A stretch of 64,000 bases of DNA from Pseudomonas sp. WJP1 (GTDB lineage: Bacteria > Pseudomonadota > Gammaproteobacteria > Pseudomonadales > Pseudomonadaceae). This document shows positions 36,445-45,459 of the stretch, piece by piece. Below the pieces are notes generated by a model. That model did no database searches. It was not told the origin of the DNA and saw only the letters and a program-made list of their open reading frames with translations. The DNA is taken from assembly GCF_028471945.1 (NCBI RefSeq), contig NZ_CP110128.1:6847001-6911000 (forward strand). The letters run 5' to 3'. The translations under genes and the position numbers were made by a program. How positions within the stretch are numbered: the first letter of the stretch is position 1; every line of letters begins with the position of its first letter.

Positions 36445-37758
36445 ATGAATGGCCGTGCCCAGCAGCCTGCCCCGAATCACCGGCACACCGCCTCCTATTA
36501 CGCCGCCAGCAGCCTGCCTCAGCCCGACTATCCGCGGCTGACCGGCGAACTAGTGGCTGACGTTTGCGTGGTCGGCGGCGGATTCTCCGGGTTGAACACA
36601 GCGCTGGAACTGGCGGAACGCGGCCTGAGCGTGGTGCTGCTTGAAGCCCATAAAATCGGCTGGGGCGCCAGCGGCCGTAATGGCGGGCAGTTGATTCGAG
36701 GGGTTGGCCATGGCCTGGATCAGTTTGCCAACGTGATCGGCACCGACGGTGTACGCCAGATGAAGCTCATGGGCCTGGAAGCGGTGGAAATCGTTCGACA
36801 GCGGGTCGAGCGTTTCCAGATCCCCTGCGACCTGACCTGGGGCTACTGCGACCTTGCCAACAAGCCCCGCGATCTCGAAGGTTTCGCCGAAGACGCCGAA
36901 GAATTGCGCAGCCTCGGCTACCGCTACGAAACCCGTCTGCTGCAACCCCATGAAATGCACACCGTGGTCGGCTCCGACCGCTACGTCGGTGGCTTGATCG
37001 ACATGGGCTCCGGGCATCTGCACCCGCTGAACCTGGCGCTGGGCGAAGCCGCCGCCGCGCAGCAATTGGGCGTGAAGCTGTTCGAACAGTCGGCCGTGAT
37101 GCGCATTGATTACGGTCCCGAGGTCAAGGTACATACGGCCCAAGGCTCGGTACGGGCAAAAACGCTGGTACTGGGCTGCAACGCCTACCTCAATGAACTC
37201 AACCCCGAACTCAGCGGCAAGGTGCTGCCCGCCGGCAGCTATATCATCGCCACCGAACCCTTGAGCGAAGAATTGGCCCACGCACTCCTGCCGCAAAACA
37301 TGGCGGTCTGCGATCAGCGGGTGGCACTGGACTACTACCGACTCTCGGCGGATCACCGCCTGCTGTTCGGCGGCGCCTGCCATTACTCGGGGCGAGACCC
37401 GAAAGACATCGCCGCCTATATGCGGCCGAAGATGCTGGACGTCTTCCCGCAATTGGCCAGCGTGCGGATCGATTATCAGTGGGGCGGGATGATCGGCATC
37501 GGCGCCAACCGTCTGCCGCAGATCGGGCGGCTCAAGGACCAGCCGAACGTGTATTACGCCCAGGCCTATTCGGGTCATGGCGTGAACGCCACGCACCTGG
37601 CGGGCAAGTTGCTGGCCGAGGCCATCAGCGGGCAGCACAGTGGTGGCTTCGATCTGTTCGCCCAGGTACCGCACATCACCTTCCCCGGCGGCAAGCATTT
37701 GCGCTCGCCGTTGTTGGCGTTGGGGATGTTGTGGCATCGGCTCAAAGAGTTGGTCTGA
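36445..37758 (+). CDS. FAD-dependent amine oxidase, PuuB/OrdL-like
   Basis: The 437-residue product is a DAO-family flavoenzyme. It opens with an FAD loop CVVGGGFSGLNTALELAERG (residues 40-59) and the GWGASGRNGGQLIRG block, and ends with YAQAYSGHGVNATHLAGKLLAEA. This pattern is that of gamma-glutamylputrescine oxidase and related amine oxidases. With KauB and the PuuR-like regulator close by, a role in polyamine catabolism is likely. The gamma-glutamylputrescine synthetase partner is not in the window. Confidence 0.85.
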   Translation: MNGRAQQPAPNHRHTASYYAASSLPQPDYPRLTGELVADVCVVGGGFSGLNTALELAERGLSVVLLEAHKIGWGASGRNGGQLIRGVGHGLDQFANVIGTDGVRQMKLMGLEAVEIVRQRVERFQIPCDLTWGYCDLANKPRDLEGFAEDAEELRSLGYRYETRLLQPHEMHTVVGSDRYVGGLIDMGSGHLHPLNLALGEAAAAQQLGVKLFEQSAVMRIDYGPEVKVHTAQGSVRAKTLVLGCNAYLNELNPELSGKVLPAGSYIIATEPLSEELAHALLPQNMAVCDQRVALDYYRLSADHRLLFGGACHYSGRDPKDIAAYMRPKMLDVFPQLASVRIDYQWGGMIGIGANRLPQIGRLKDQPNVYYAQAYSGHGVNATHLAGKLLAEAISGQHSGGFDLFAQVPHITFPGGKHLRSPLLALGMLWHRLKELV

Positions 37759-37802
37759 AAGGTTTTCGGTGCCTGTACCGACGCTTTCGTCGGAACGCCG
37801 CC

Positions 37803-37894
37803 CGGAGCAAGCCCGCTCCCACATTGGATCTCCAGTGAACACGGGTATTGTGTTCGACTACGATCAAAATGTGGGAGCGGGCTTGCTCGCGAAT
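37803..37894. repeat. REPIN, inward-facing arrangement
   Basis: GGAGCAAGCCCGCTCCCACATT and its answering AATGTGGGAGCGGGCTTGCTC form an inverted pair about 92 bases across, here with the tails facing inward, opposite to the other pairs of the window. Confidence 0.75.
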
Positions 37895-37913
37895 CGAAAG
37901 AGCACCGCAAAAA

Positions 37914-38159
37914 TCAGATCCGCCAGAAAGGCTTCAACCCCTCCTCCCGCGCCTGCTCACGCGTCAGCCCGATATCCTTGAGCTGGGCGGGTGTCAGCTC
38001 CAGCAATGCCTTGCGCGTGTGCCGACGACACCAGAACCGATTCCAGCGATTCAAGCTGGACGGCGCATTGCGCATGTCCGCCTCGCGCGCACCGTGATCT
38101 TGCCCTGCCGTCAGCTCCTGACTGTGTAACGTCAGCCGCACATCGCTCAAGCCGTTCAT
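37914..38159 (-). CDS. DUF1127 small protein
   Basis: The 81-residue product ends with the DUF1127 motif (RRHTRKALLELTPAQLKDIGLTREQAREEGLKPFWR read as key words RKALLEL, LKDIGLT and KPFWR). Members are small basic proteins; some Agrobacterium and Rhodobacter ones influence RNA and phosphate or carbon metabolism. AGGAG lies eight bases before ATG 38159. It is divergent from the MocR gene. Confidence 0.88.
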   Translation of the reverse strand: MNGLSDVRLTLHSQELTAGQDHGAREADMRNAPSSLNRWNRFWCRRHTRKALLELTPAQLKDIGLTREQAREEGLKPFWRI

Positions 38160-38222
38160 TTTGATTGCTCCTGTTTACTTGGGTAGCCAGAGCTTTCATG
38201 ATGCGTGGACGGTGAAAAGCAT

Positions 38223-38304
38223 TACAGATTCAACCAAACTGTATTATCTCCATACAGATTTGCCGCCAGACGCACTGAATCCTGATTTTTGGACCCATCT
38301 GTAC
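38223..38304 (+). promoter_or_regulatory. candidate operator sites between DUF1127 and MocR genes
   Basis: CTGTAT at 38239-38244 and ATACAG at 38252-38257 form a perfect inverted repeat with a seven-base gap. TACAGATT occurs twice in the same direction (38223-38230 and 38253-38260), and ATCTGTA once more in reverse at 38298-38304. MocR regulators bind repeated half-sites like these and often control their own gene or a divergent one. Confidence 0.45.
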
Positions 38305-38338
38305 TGGTCAATCACATGACCTTTGACGAGACTGCACC

Positions 38339-39772
38339 ATGACGCTCTACGTCAACCTCGCCGAATTGCTCGGCACGCGAATCGAACAGGGCTTCTATCG
38401 CCCCGGTGACCGACTGCCATCGGTGCGGGCGTTGAGCGTTGAACATGGCGTCAGCCTGAGCACGGTGCAGCAGGCTTATCGCGTGCTTGAAGACAGTGGA
38501 CTGGCCACGCCAAGGCCTAAATCCGGATATTTCGTGCCGGCCAGCCGCGAGCTGCCCGAACTTCCAGCGGTGGGCCGGCCGGCACAGCGACCGGTGGACA
38601 TTTCCCAATGGGATCAGGTGCTGGAGCTGATTCGTGCGGTGCCGCGCAAGGACGTCGTGCAACTGGGTCGCGGCATGCCCGACATCACCACCCCGACCCT
38701 CAAGCCGCTGCTGCGCGGCCTGGCGCAGCTCAGTCGCCGACAAGACATGCCTGGCCTGTATTACGACAACATCCACGGCAATCTCGAACTGCGCGAACAG
38801 ATCGCCCGGTTGATGCTCGATTCCGGCTGCCAACTGGGCCCTGGCGACCTGGTGGTAACGACCGGCTGCCACGAAGCGCTGTCCACCAGCATTCGCTCCA
38901 TTTGCGAGCCGGGCGATATCGTGGCCGTGGATTCGCCAAGCTTTCATGGCGCCATGCAAACCCTCAAGGGCCTGGGCATGAAAGCCCTGGAAATACCCAC
39001 AGACCCGCTCACCGGGATCAGCCTGGATGCATTGGAACTGGCACTGGAACAGTGGCCGATCAAGGCCATACAGTTGACCCCCAACTGCAACAACCCGCTG
39101 GGCTATATCATGCCGGAGTCGCGCAAACGCTCGCTGTTGACACTTGCGCAGCGCTTTGACGTGGCAATCATCGAAGACGATGTGTATGGCGAGCTGGCCT
39201 ACAGCTATCCGCGCCCTCGCACCATCAAATCCTTCGACGAAGACGGTCGCGTCCTGCTCTGCAGTTCATTTTCCAAGACCCTCGCGCCCGGCCTGCGCAT
39301 CGGTTGGGTCGCCCCGGGACGCTATCTGGAGCGCGTGCTGCACATGAAGTACATCAGCACCGGCTCGACCGCGCCGCAACCGCAGATTGCCATCGCCGAG
39401 TTTCTCAAGGCCGGTCATTTCGAACCGCATTTGCGGCGGATGCGCACCCAATACCAGCGCAATCGCGACGCGATGATCGATTGGGTGACGCGGTACTTCC
39501 CCGCAGGCACCCGTGCCAGCCGCCCGCAAGGCAGCTTCATGCTGTGGGTCGAACTGCCGGAAGGCTTCGACACCCTGAAACTCAATCGCGCCTTGCACGA
39601 TCAGGGCGTACAGATTGCCGTCGGCAGCATCTTTTCCGCCTCGGGCAAATATCGCAATTGCCTGCGCATGAACTACGCTGCCAAACCAACGGCACAGATT
39701 GAAGAAGCCGTGCGCAAGGTCGGGGCCGCCGCCATCAAGTTATTGGCGGAGACCGATGGGCTGATCGACTGA
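38339..39772 (+). CDS. MocR-type regulator (GntR helix-turn-helix fused to aminotransferase)
   Basis: The 477-residue product has a GntR winged helix (residues 1-72; GFYRPGDRLPSVRALSVEHGVSLSTVQQAYRVLE) and a type I aminotransferase domain. The PLP lysine is in SSFSKTLAPGLRIGW near residue 312, and LTPNCNNPLGY near 243 holds the conserved Asn. Such proteins sense PLP or amino-acid-PLP adducts and regulate vitamin B6, GABA or amine genes. DUF1127 and the sites described upstream are the nearest possible targets. Confidence 0.9.
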   Translation: MTLYVNLAELLGTRIEQGFYRPGDRLPSVRALSVEHGVSLSTVQQAYRVLEDSGLATPRPKSGYFVPASRELPELPAVGRPAQRPVDISQWDQVLELIRAVPRKDVVQLGRGMPDITTPTLKPLLRGLAQLSRRQDMPGLYYDNIHGNLELREQIARLMLDSGCQLGPGDLVVTTGCHEALSTSIRSICEPGDIVAVDSPSFHGAMQTLKGLGMKALEIPTDPLTGISLDALELALEQWPIKAIQLTPNCNNPLGYIMPESRKRSLLTLAQRFDVAIIEDDVYGELAYSYPRPRTIKSFDEDGRVLLCSSFSKTLAPGLRIGWVAPGRYLERVLHMKYISTGSTAPQPQIAIAEFLKAGHFEPHLRRMRTQYQRNRDAMIDWVTRYFPAGTRASRPQGSFMLWVELPEGFDTLKLNRALHDQGVQIAVGSIFSASGKYRNCLRMNYAAKPTAQIEEAVRKVGAAAIKLLAETDGLID

Positions 39773-39832
39773 CCTTTCTGCGCAGACCAGCGTCCATATG
39801 CCAACATCTGCCGCCAATCGGAACGGTCCCAC

Positions 39833-41401
39833 GTGAGAGTCAGACAGCCCCTGCTTGTTCTGGTGTTACTTGCTTCGTTCCTTGGCGGCTGCGCCAGCTT
39901 CGACGTGCAGCGCGAACCGAGCCAGGCGCTGCCGGCAAGCGCGTCGGCATTCGGTCGTTCGGTCCAGGCCCAGGCGGCACCCCATGAAGGCAAGTCCGGC
40001 TTTCGCCTGTTATCGGACAGCACCGAAGCCTTCACCGCCCGCGCTGAACTGATCCGCAACGCCCAGGGCAGCCTCGATTTGCAGTACTACATCGTGCATG
40101 ACGGCGTCAGCACGCGAATGCTGGTGAAAGAAATGCTCAAGGCTGCTGACCGCGGCGTACGTGTACGCATTCTCCTCGACGACACCACCAGCGACGGCCA
40201 GGACGTCACCATCGCCACCCTGGCGGCGCATCCACAGATTCAGATTCGTGTGTTCAACCCCTTGCATCTGGGGCGCAGCACCGGCGTCACACGCACCATG
40301 GGCCGCCTGTTCAATCTGTCGCAGCAACACCGGCGCATGCACAACAAGTTGTGGCTGGCCGATAACAGCATGGCCATCGTTGGCGGGCGCAATCTGGGGG
40401 ACGAGTATTTCGATGCCGAGCCGAACCTGAATTTCACCGATATCGACATACTCGGTGTCGGCCCCGTCGCCGAGCAGCTGGGCCACAGTTTCGACCAGTA
40501 CTGGAACAGCGCCCTGAGCAAACCGGTCGAACAGTTCCTGTCGAGCAAACCGACCGCACAGGATCTGAAAAACACCCGGACCCGGCTGGAAGAATCCCTG
40601 GAAGAATCACGCAAACAGAACCATGCGCTCTTTCAACAGTTGATGAAGTTTGCCACTGACCCGCGCCTGGATACCTGGCGCAAGGAGCTGATCTGGGCCT
40701 GGAACCAGGCGTTGTGGGACGCACCGAGCAAGGTGCTGGCGGACGGCGAGCCAGACCCGCAGCTGCTGCTGACCACCCAATTGGCGCCCGAGCTCAATGG
40801 CGTCAGTAAAGAACTGGTGATGATTTCGGCCTACTTCGTGCCCGGCCAGCCAGGCCTGGTGTATCTGACCGGCCGCGCCGATGCCGGCGTGTCGGTGAGG
40901 TTGCTGACCAATTCATTGGAGGCCACGGACGTGCCGGCGGTGCATGGCGGCTACGCCCCGTATCGCAAAGCGCTGCTGGAGCATGGCGTGCAACTCTTCG
41001 AGCTGCGCCGCCAGCCCGGCGATGAAAGCGGCAGCGGGCCTCGCCTGTTTTCCCGCAGATCCTATGGCGAGTCGGATTCCAGCCTGCACAGCAAGGCGAT
41101 CATCTTCGACCAGCAGAAATCCTTCATTGGCTCCTTCAACTTCGATCCGCGCTCGGTGCTGTGGAACACCGAGGTCGGCGTGCTGGTGGACAGCCCGGAA
41201 CTCGCAGCCCGGGTGCGCGAACTGGCATTGGAAGGCATGGCGCCGGCCCTGAGTTATCAGGCGCGGCTGGAGAATGGCCAAGTGGTATGGGTGACCGAAG
41301 ATGACGGCAAAATGCACACCCTGACCGAGGAACCGGCCAGTTGGTGGCGACGCTTCAATGCCTGGCTCAGCAACACGGTCGGGTTGGAGCGCATGCTCTA
41401 G
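39833..41401 (+). CDS. lipoprotein phospholipase D-family protein
   Basis: GTG 39833 starts a 522-residue product with a lipoprotein signal (lipobox LGGC near residue 20; Ala at +2 suggests the outer membrane). Two HKD half-sites are present: HRRMHNKLWLADNSMAIVGG near residue 166 and SSLHSKAIIFDQQKSFIGSFN near 420, both with the H-x-K-x(4)-D pattern. The family includes cardiolipin synthases and periplasmic phospholipases; this one resembles the ClsC-like lipoprotein group. Its stop overlaps that of the convergent MFS gene by four bases. Confidence 0.85.
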   Translation: MRVRQPLLVLVLLASFLGGCASFDVQREPSQALPASASAFGRSVQAQAAPHEGKSGFRLLSDSTEAFTARAELIRNAQGSLDLQYYIVHDGVSTRMLVKEMLKAADRGVRVRILLDDTTSDGQDVTIATLAAHPQIQIRVFNPLHLGRSTGVTRTMGRLFNLSQQHRRMHNKLWLADNSMAIVGGRNLGDEYFDAEPNLNFTDIDILGVGPVAEQLGHSFDQYWNSALSKPVEQFLSSKPTAQDLKNTRTRLEESLEESRKQNHALFQQLMKFATDPRLDTWRKELIWAWNQALWDAPSKVLADGEPDPQLLLTTQLAPELNGVSKELVMISAYFVPGQPGLVYLTGRADAGVSVRLLTNSLEATDVPAVHGGYAPYRKALLEHGVQLFELRRQPGDESGSGPRLFSRRSYGESDSSLHSKAIIFDQQKSFIGSFNFDPRSVLWNTEVGVLVDSPELAARVRELALEGMAPALSYQARLENGQVVWVTEDDGKMHTLTEEPASWWRRFNAWLSNTVGLERML

Positions 41402-42543
41402 GCCGGCTCGACCACCGTACCAAATGCCCCTTGGCGCGACAGCAGAATCACCAGGCCCAGCGCTCCCGCCGCCATCAGCAATGGCAACGCATGCCCGCTG
41501 ATCCACTGGCTGCCAGCACCGGCGATCAACGGCCCGAGCAGACAACCGATCCCCCACAGCTGTGCGATGTGGGCATTGGCCCGAACCAGCGCATCGTCGC
41601 GATAACGCTCGCCAATCAGGATCAACGACAAGGTAAACAGCCCGCCAGCGCTGGCGCCGAACAGCACCCACAGCGGCCAGATCAGCAACGTGTCGATCAG
41701 CAACGGGATCGCCAGACTCGACACCAGCAGAACCACTGCGCACCAGGTGAACAGTGCGCGGCGCGACATCCGATCCGCCAACGCGCCGATTGGCAATTGC
41801 AGCAAAGCATCCCCCACCACCACGGTGCTGACCATCGCCAGGGCGATTTCCGTGGTGAAGCCCTGCCGTAGGCAATACACCGGCAGCAACGTCAGGATCA
41901 TGGCTTCGAACGCCGCGAACAGCGACACCGCCCAGGCAATCGCCGGCAAACCGCGGCAGAAGGTCAGCAAATCGCCGAACGTCACGCTGCAGGCCTCGCT
42001 ACTGGGCGCGCCACTGCGGCCCAACAACAGCAACGGCGCCGCCACCAGCAATCCGACGCCGACCCAGAAACCATAATCGTGCTCGGTGCCCAGCACGCCC
42101 AGCAATATCGGGCCGGCCAACTGGCTCAACGCATAACTACTGCCGTAGAGCGCCACCAGCCGCCCGCGCCACTCTTCGACCACCAGTTGGTTGATCCAGC
42201 TCTCACCCAGGATGAACACCAGGGTAAGAACCACACCGATCATCAAGCGCAGCACCAGCCAGATCGGGTAGCTGGGCAACAACGCCAGCAGACCGATGGA
42301 CACAGCTCCGCCCCACAAACACAGGCGCATCAGATTGGCCGTGCCGAGACGCGCCGCCAAATGACTGGAAATCTTCGCACCCAACAACACACCAATGGCC
42401 GGCATCGCCGCCATTACGCCGATGGCAAACGAGCCGTAGCCCCAGCTTTCCAGGCGAAACGACACCAGCGGCATGCTGACACCCAGGGCCAGGCCGACAC
42501 TCAAGACAGACGCCAACACGGCGAAATACGTCGCCCAACGCAT
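41398..42543 (-). CDS. MFS transporter, YcaD-like
   Basis: From ATG 42543, with AGGAGCG upstream, the product is 381 residues with twelve predicted membrane helices. The GALADRMSRRALF loop (helix 8-9) is the usual MFS motif A-like sequence, and GESWINQLVVEEWRGRLVALYGS near 130 is typical of the YcaD/UMF1-like group. Substrate unknown. The frame is open 34 codons further upstream, through REP sequence, and that part is not coding. Confidence 0.85.
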   Translation of the reverse strand: MRWATYFAVLASVLSVGLALGVSMPLVSFRLESWGYGSFAIGVMAAMPAIGVLLGAKISSHLAARLGTANLMRLCLWGGAVSIGLLALLPSYPIWLVLRLMIGVVLTLVFILGESWINQLVVEEWRGRLVALYGSSYALSQLAGPILLGVLGTEHDYGFWVGVGLLVAAPLLLLGRSGAPSSEACSVTFGDLLTFCRGLPAIAWAVSLFAAFEAMILTLLPVYCLRQGFTTEIALAMVSTVVVGDALLQLPIGALADRMSRRALFTWCAVVLLVSSLAIPLLIDTLLIWPLWVLFGASAGGLFTLSLILIGERYRDDALVRANAHIAQLWGIGCLLGPLIAGAGSQWISGHALPLLMAAGALGLVILLSRQGAFGTVVEPA

Positions 42544-42584
42544 GTTCCACGCTCCTGTGGATAATTTTTGTACAGCACAAAACA

Positions 42585-42677
42585 CTGTGGGAGCGAGCCT
42601 GCTCGCGATGACGGAGCAACATTCAACATTGACGTCGACTGTCATACCGCTATCGCGAGCAGGCTCGCTCCCACAGG
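42585..42677. repeat. REPIN (paired REP units)
   Basis: CTGTGGGAGCGAGCCTGCTCGCGAT and its reverse complement at the right end form a near-perfect pair, about 93 bases across, between the MFS start and the kauB end. Confidence 0.88.
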
Positions 42678-42719
42678 AGATCTGCGTTGAGCCCCGGCAT
42701 AGCCAGGGCTCGCGTCACA

Positions 42720-44213
42720 TTACAACTTGATCCAGGTCGCCTTCAGCTCGGTGTACTTGTCGAACGCGTGCAGCGACTTGTCGCGACCGTTGCCGGACTG
42801 CTTGAAGCCACCGAACGGCGCGGTCATGTCGCCACCATCGTACTGGTTGACCCAGACGCTACCGGCGCGCAGTGCGCGGGCGGTCAGGTGAGCCTTGGAA
42901 ATGTCGGCAGTCCACACCGCTGCGGCCAGGCCGTAAGGCGTGTCGTTGGCGATGGCGACGGCTTCTTCGGCGTTGTCGAAGGTGATGACCGACAACACTG
43001 GCCCGAAGATTTCTTCCTGGGCGATTTTCATCGCGTTGCTCACGCCATCGAAAATGGTCGGCTCAACGTAGGTGCCGCCCGACTCCTGAAGCGTACGCTT
43101 GCCACCGGCCACCAGTTTGGCGCCGTCGGCATGGCCAGATTCGATGTACGACAGCACAGTGTTCATCTGCTGGGTATCGACCAGTGCACCGACGTTGGTC
43201 GCCGGATCCAGCGGATTGCCCGGCTTCCAGCCTTTCAGGGCCTCGATCACCAGCGGCAGGAATTTATCCTTGATGGAGCGCTCCACCAGCAGGCGCGAAC
43301 CGGCGGTGCAGACTTCGCCCTGGTTGAAGGCGATGGCGCCGGCAGCGGCTTCGGCAGCCTCTTGCAGGTTCGGCGCATCGGCGAACACGATGTTCGGGCT
43401 CTTGCCACCGGCTTCGAGCCAGACGCGCTTCATGTTCGACTCGCCGGAGTAGATCAGCAGTTGCTTGGCGATCTTGGTCGAACCGGTGAACACCAGGGTG
43501 TCGACATCGTTGTGCAGGGCCAGGGCCTTGCCGACGGTGTGACCGTAACCCGGCAGCACGTTGAGCACGCCTTTCGGAATGCCGGCTTCAACCGCCAGGG
43601 CGGCGATGCGGATGGCAGTCAGCGGGGATTTTTCCGACGGCTTGAGGATTACCGAGTTACCGGTGGACAGCGCCGGGCCGAGTTTCCAGCAGGCCATCAT
43701 CAACGGGAAGTTCCACGGCACGATGGCGCCGACAACGCCGACAGGCTCGCGAGTGACCAGGCCCAGCTGATCGTGCGGGGTAGCCGCCACTTCGTCGTAG
43801 ATCTTGTCGATGGCTTCGCCGCTCCAGCTCAGGGCTTGCGCCGCGCCGGGAACGTCGATGTACAGGGAGTCGCTGATCGGCTTGCCCATGTCCAGGGTTT
43901 CAAGCAGGGCCAGCTCTTCGGCGTGCTGTTTCAGCAGGCCGGCGAAACGAATCATGGTGGCTTTGCGCTTGGTCGGCGCCAGGCGCGACCAGACACCGGA
44001 ATTGAAGGTGGTGCGGGCGTTTTCAACAGCGCGCTGGGCATCGGCGGCGTCACAGCTGGCAATCTTGCCCAGCAGGCGGCCATCGACCGGGCTGATGCAC
44101 TCGAAGGTCTCGGAGGAGACGGCATCGGTGTATTCACCATTGATGTAGGCGCGGCCTTCGATCTTCAGATCGCGAGCGCGTTGTTCCCAGTCGGCACGAG
44201 TCAGGGTGGTCAT
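42720..44213 (-). CDS. kauB: 4-guanidinobutyraldehyde / gamma-glutamyl-aminobutyraldehyde dehydrogenase
   Basis: The 497-residue NAD(P)-dependent aldehyde dehydrogenase has the family's catalytic Glu in LEAGGKSPN and catalytic Cys in NQGEVCTAGSR (near residue 302), plus VPWNFPL near 163 and FTGSTKIAKQ near 240. Length and sequence fit KauB/PauC/PuuC, which oxidises aminoaldehydes formed from arginine and polyamines. GAGGAGG precedes ATG 44213. The PuuB-like oxidase 5 kb away could supply its substrate. In P. aeruginosa gabT2 lies beside kauB, as I recall, but it is missing here. Confidence 0.92.
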   Translation of the reverse strand: MTTLTRADWEQRARDLKIEGRAYINGEYTDAVSSETFECISPVDGRLLGKIASCDAADAQRAVENARTTFNSGVWSRLAPTKRKATMIRFAGLLKQHAEELALLETLDMGKPISDSLYIDVPGAAQALSWSGEAIDKIYDEVAATPHDQLGLVTREPVGVVGAIVPWNFPLMMACWKLGPALSTGNSVILKPSEKSPLTAIRIAALAVEAGIPKGVLNVLPGYGHTVGKALALHNDVDTLVFTGSTKIAKQLLIYSGESNMKRVWLEAGGKSPNIVFADAPNLQEAAEAAAGAIAFNQGEVCTAGSRLLVERSIKDKFLPLVIEALKGWKPGNPLDPATNVGALVDTQQMNTVLSYIESGHADGAKLVAGGKRTLQESGGTYVEPTIFDGVSNAMKIAQEEIFGPVLSVITFDNAEEAVAIANDTPYGLAAAVWTADISKAHLTARALRAGSVWVNQYDGGDMTAPFGGFKQSGNGRDKSLHAFDKYTELKATWIKL

Positions 44214-44447
44214 GCGAGTGTCCTCCTCTTGTTGAATACGACACCCGCGTTCTTCGCGGGCGCTGTCAGGAATTCTGCCCCGTCGGCCTGCTTACGGCCG
44301 AAGGCAACCACCACCCTAAACCAGCGGCAGGTGAAGTTTCAATATATTTGACATAAGGCCGGCAAACGGCCTTGCGATGTTCATTTTAATAAACATAGAC
44401 TTTGGTTCTTTCAACCACTCGCGTCGCAATCACGGGGGAATACAACA

Positions 44448-44810
44448 ATGAGCATCCAGAACATCGTCGACTTCAGCCAGGCCACCACTGCTGTCGAGCG
44501 CTATCGCCCAGACCCGGCGAAAGTCCTCAAGGGCGATCCCGAGCAAGCAGTGTACAACCACTACAACAGTCCTTGCGGCCAGTTGAATGCCGGCGTGTGG
44601 GAAGGTGCCGTCGGCCAGTGGCTGGTGAATTTCACCGAGCATGAATACTGCGAAATCGTGCAGGGTGTTTCTGTGCTGCGTGACAACGACGGCAACAGCA
44701 AAACCGTGCGCGCGGGCGATCGCTTCGTGATCCCGGCCGGGTTCCGGGGTACCTGGGAAGTGCTGGAACCTTGCCGCAAGATCTATGTGGCGTTTGAACA
44801 GAAGGCCTGA
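44448..44810 (+). CDS. cupin-domain protein (DUF861-type)
   Basis: The 120-residue product has one cupin barrel (residues about 40-115; FTEHEYCEIVQGVSVL and RAGDRFVIPAGFRGTWEV), related to the (S)-ureidoglycine aminohydrolase cupin group. The His and Glu metal ligands of motif 1 are partly kept (EHEYCE). Divergent from kauB with a 234-base gap, so the two may share control. GGGGGA lies before ATG 44448. Function unknown. Confidence 0.8.
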   Translation: MSIQNIVDFSQATTAVERYRPDPAKVLKGDPEQAVYNHYNSPCGQLNAGVWEGAVGQWLVNFTEHEYCEIVQGVSVLRDNDGNSKTVRAGDRFVIPAGFRGTWEVLEPCRKIYVAFEQKA

Positions 44811-44826
44811 TTTTTTGCCAGGCAAC

Positions 44827-44861
44827 AAAAAAGGCCCGTATCTCGCGATACGGGCCTTTTT
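44827..44861. terminator. bidirectional terminator between cupin gene and rpmG
   Basis: AAAAAAGGCCCGTATC, loop TCGC and GATACGGGCCTTTTT form a perfect 12-base GC-rich stem with A and T tracts on both sides, serving the convergent cupin and rpmBG transcripts. Confidence 0.92.
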
Positions 44862-44881
44862 CGTAAGTCGGGAAAAATCAA

Positions 44882-45037
44882 TTACTTGATTTTGCCTTCC
44901 TTGTAGATCACGTGCTTGCGAACAACCGGATCAAATTTCTTGATCTCGATTTTGTCCGGGGTAGTACGCTTGTTCTTGTCGGTAGTGTAGAAGTGACCAG
45001 TACCGGCGCTCGAAATCAAACGAATCAATTCACGCAT
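44882..45037 (-). CDS. rpmG: 50S ribosomal protein L33
   Basis: The 51-residue product ([19 protein letters not shown] start, [14 protein letters not shown] end) is bacterial L33 of the type lacking the zinc-binding Cys. It lies eleven bases after rpmB on the same strand and is read from the same promoter. GGGAGC lies before ATG 45037. Confidence 0.96.
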   Translation of the reverse strand: MRELIRLISSAGTGHFYTTDKNKRTTPDKIEIKKFDPVVRKHVIYKEGKIK

Positions 45038-45048
45038 GATTAGCTCCC

Positions 45049-45282
45049 TTAGATCTTGCCAGCGGCGCGGATTTCGGCCAGCACGACAGTGATGCCACGC
45101 TTGTCGATGATACGCATGCCTTTGGCAGATACGCGCAGACGCACGAAACGTTTCTCTTCTTCAACCCAGAAGCGGTGATGCTGCAGGTTCGGCAGGAAAC
45201 GACGACGGGTTTTGTTGTTTGCGTGGGAAATGTTATTCCCGGTTACCGGACCCTTACCGGTAACTTGACATACTCTAGACAT
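45049..45282 (-). CDS. rpmB: 50S ribosomal protein L28
   Basis: The 77-residue product begins [20 protein letters not shown] and includes [14 protein letters not shown], the standard L28 sequence. It is the first gene of the rpmB-rpmG operon. Its AGAGGG Shine-Dalgarno lies within a possible long-range stem of the leader. In E. coli radC directly precedes rpmB; here a peptide-binding protein gene lies between rpmB and radC. Confidence 0.97.
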   Translation of the reverse strand: MSRVCQVTGKGPVTGNNISHANNKTRRRFLPNLQHHRFWVEEEKRFVRLRVSAKGMRIIDKRGITVVLAEIRAAGKI

Positions 45283-45424
45283 GCCTCAGCCCTCTAAAAC
45301 CACATGCCCAACCCGGCATGGGTTGGCCGCTTAATCTCTAGTCATTGTGGCGCCAGGCGCCGCGATTCTTTAGAGGTCTTACCGGCTACACCTACAGTGA
45401 AGGAACCGGGCCCCTAGAAAAGAG
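45283..45424 (-). promoter_or_regulatory. structured rpmB leader that may hide the ribosome site
   Basis: The predicted 5' leader of about 140 bases contains a hairpin CCAACCC / GGGTTGG (45308-45326), a GGCGCC-A-GGCGCC element (45349-45361) and an 8-base perfect long-range pairing between CCTCTAAA (5' arm on the transcript, plus-strand 45369-45376) and TTTAGAGG (45291-45298). The latter overlaps the rpmB Shine-Dalgarno. Closing this stem would block translation, the usual design of ribosomal-protein autoregulation. Prediction from sequence only. Confidence 0.45.
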
Positions 45425-45430
45425 CGCTGC

Positions 45431-45459
45431 TTTATACCAGAAAGACTGGAGAGCAACAA
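45431..45459 (-). promoter_or_regulatory. rpmB: sigma-70 promoter of rpmB-rpmG
   Basis: On the minus strand TTGTTG (45454-45459) and TATAAA (45431-45436) are 17 bases apart. Transcription would start near 45424. The rest of 45460-45728 holds no gene that I can support. Confidence 0.65.

Noticed and set aside
42687..44351. Plus-strand frame of 554 codons opposite kauB
   Set aside because: Shadow of an aldehyde dehydrogenase with complete active site; no start signal.
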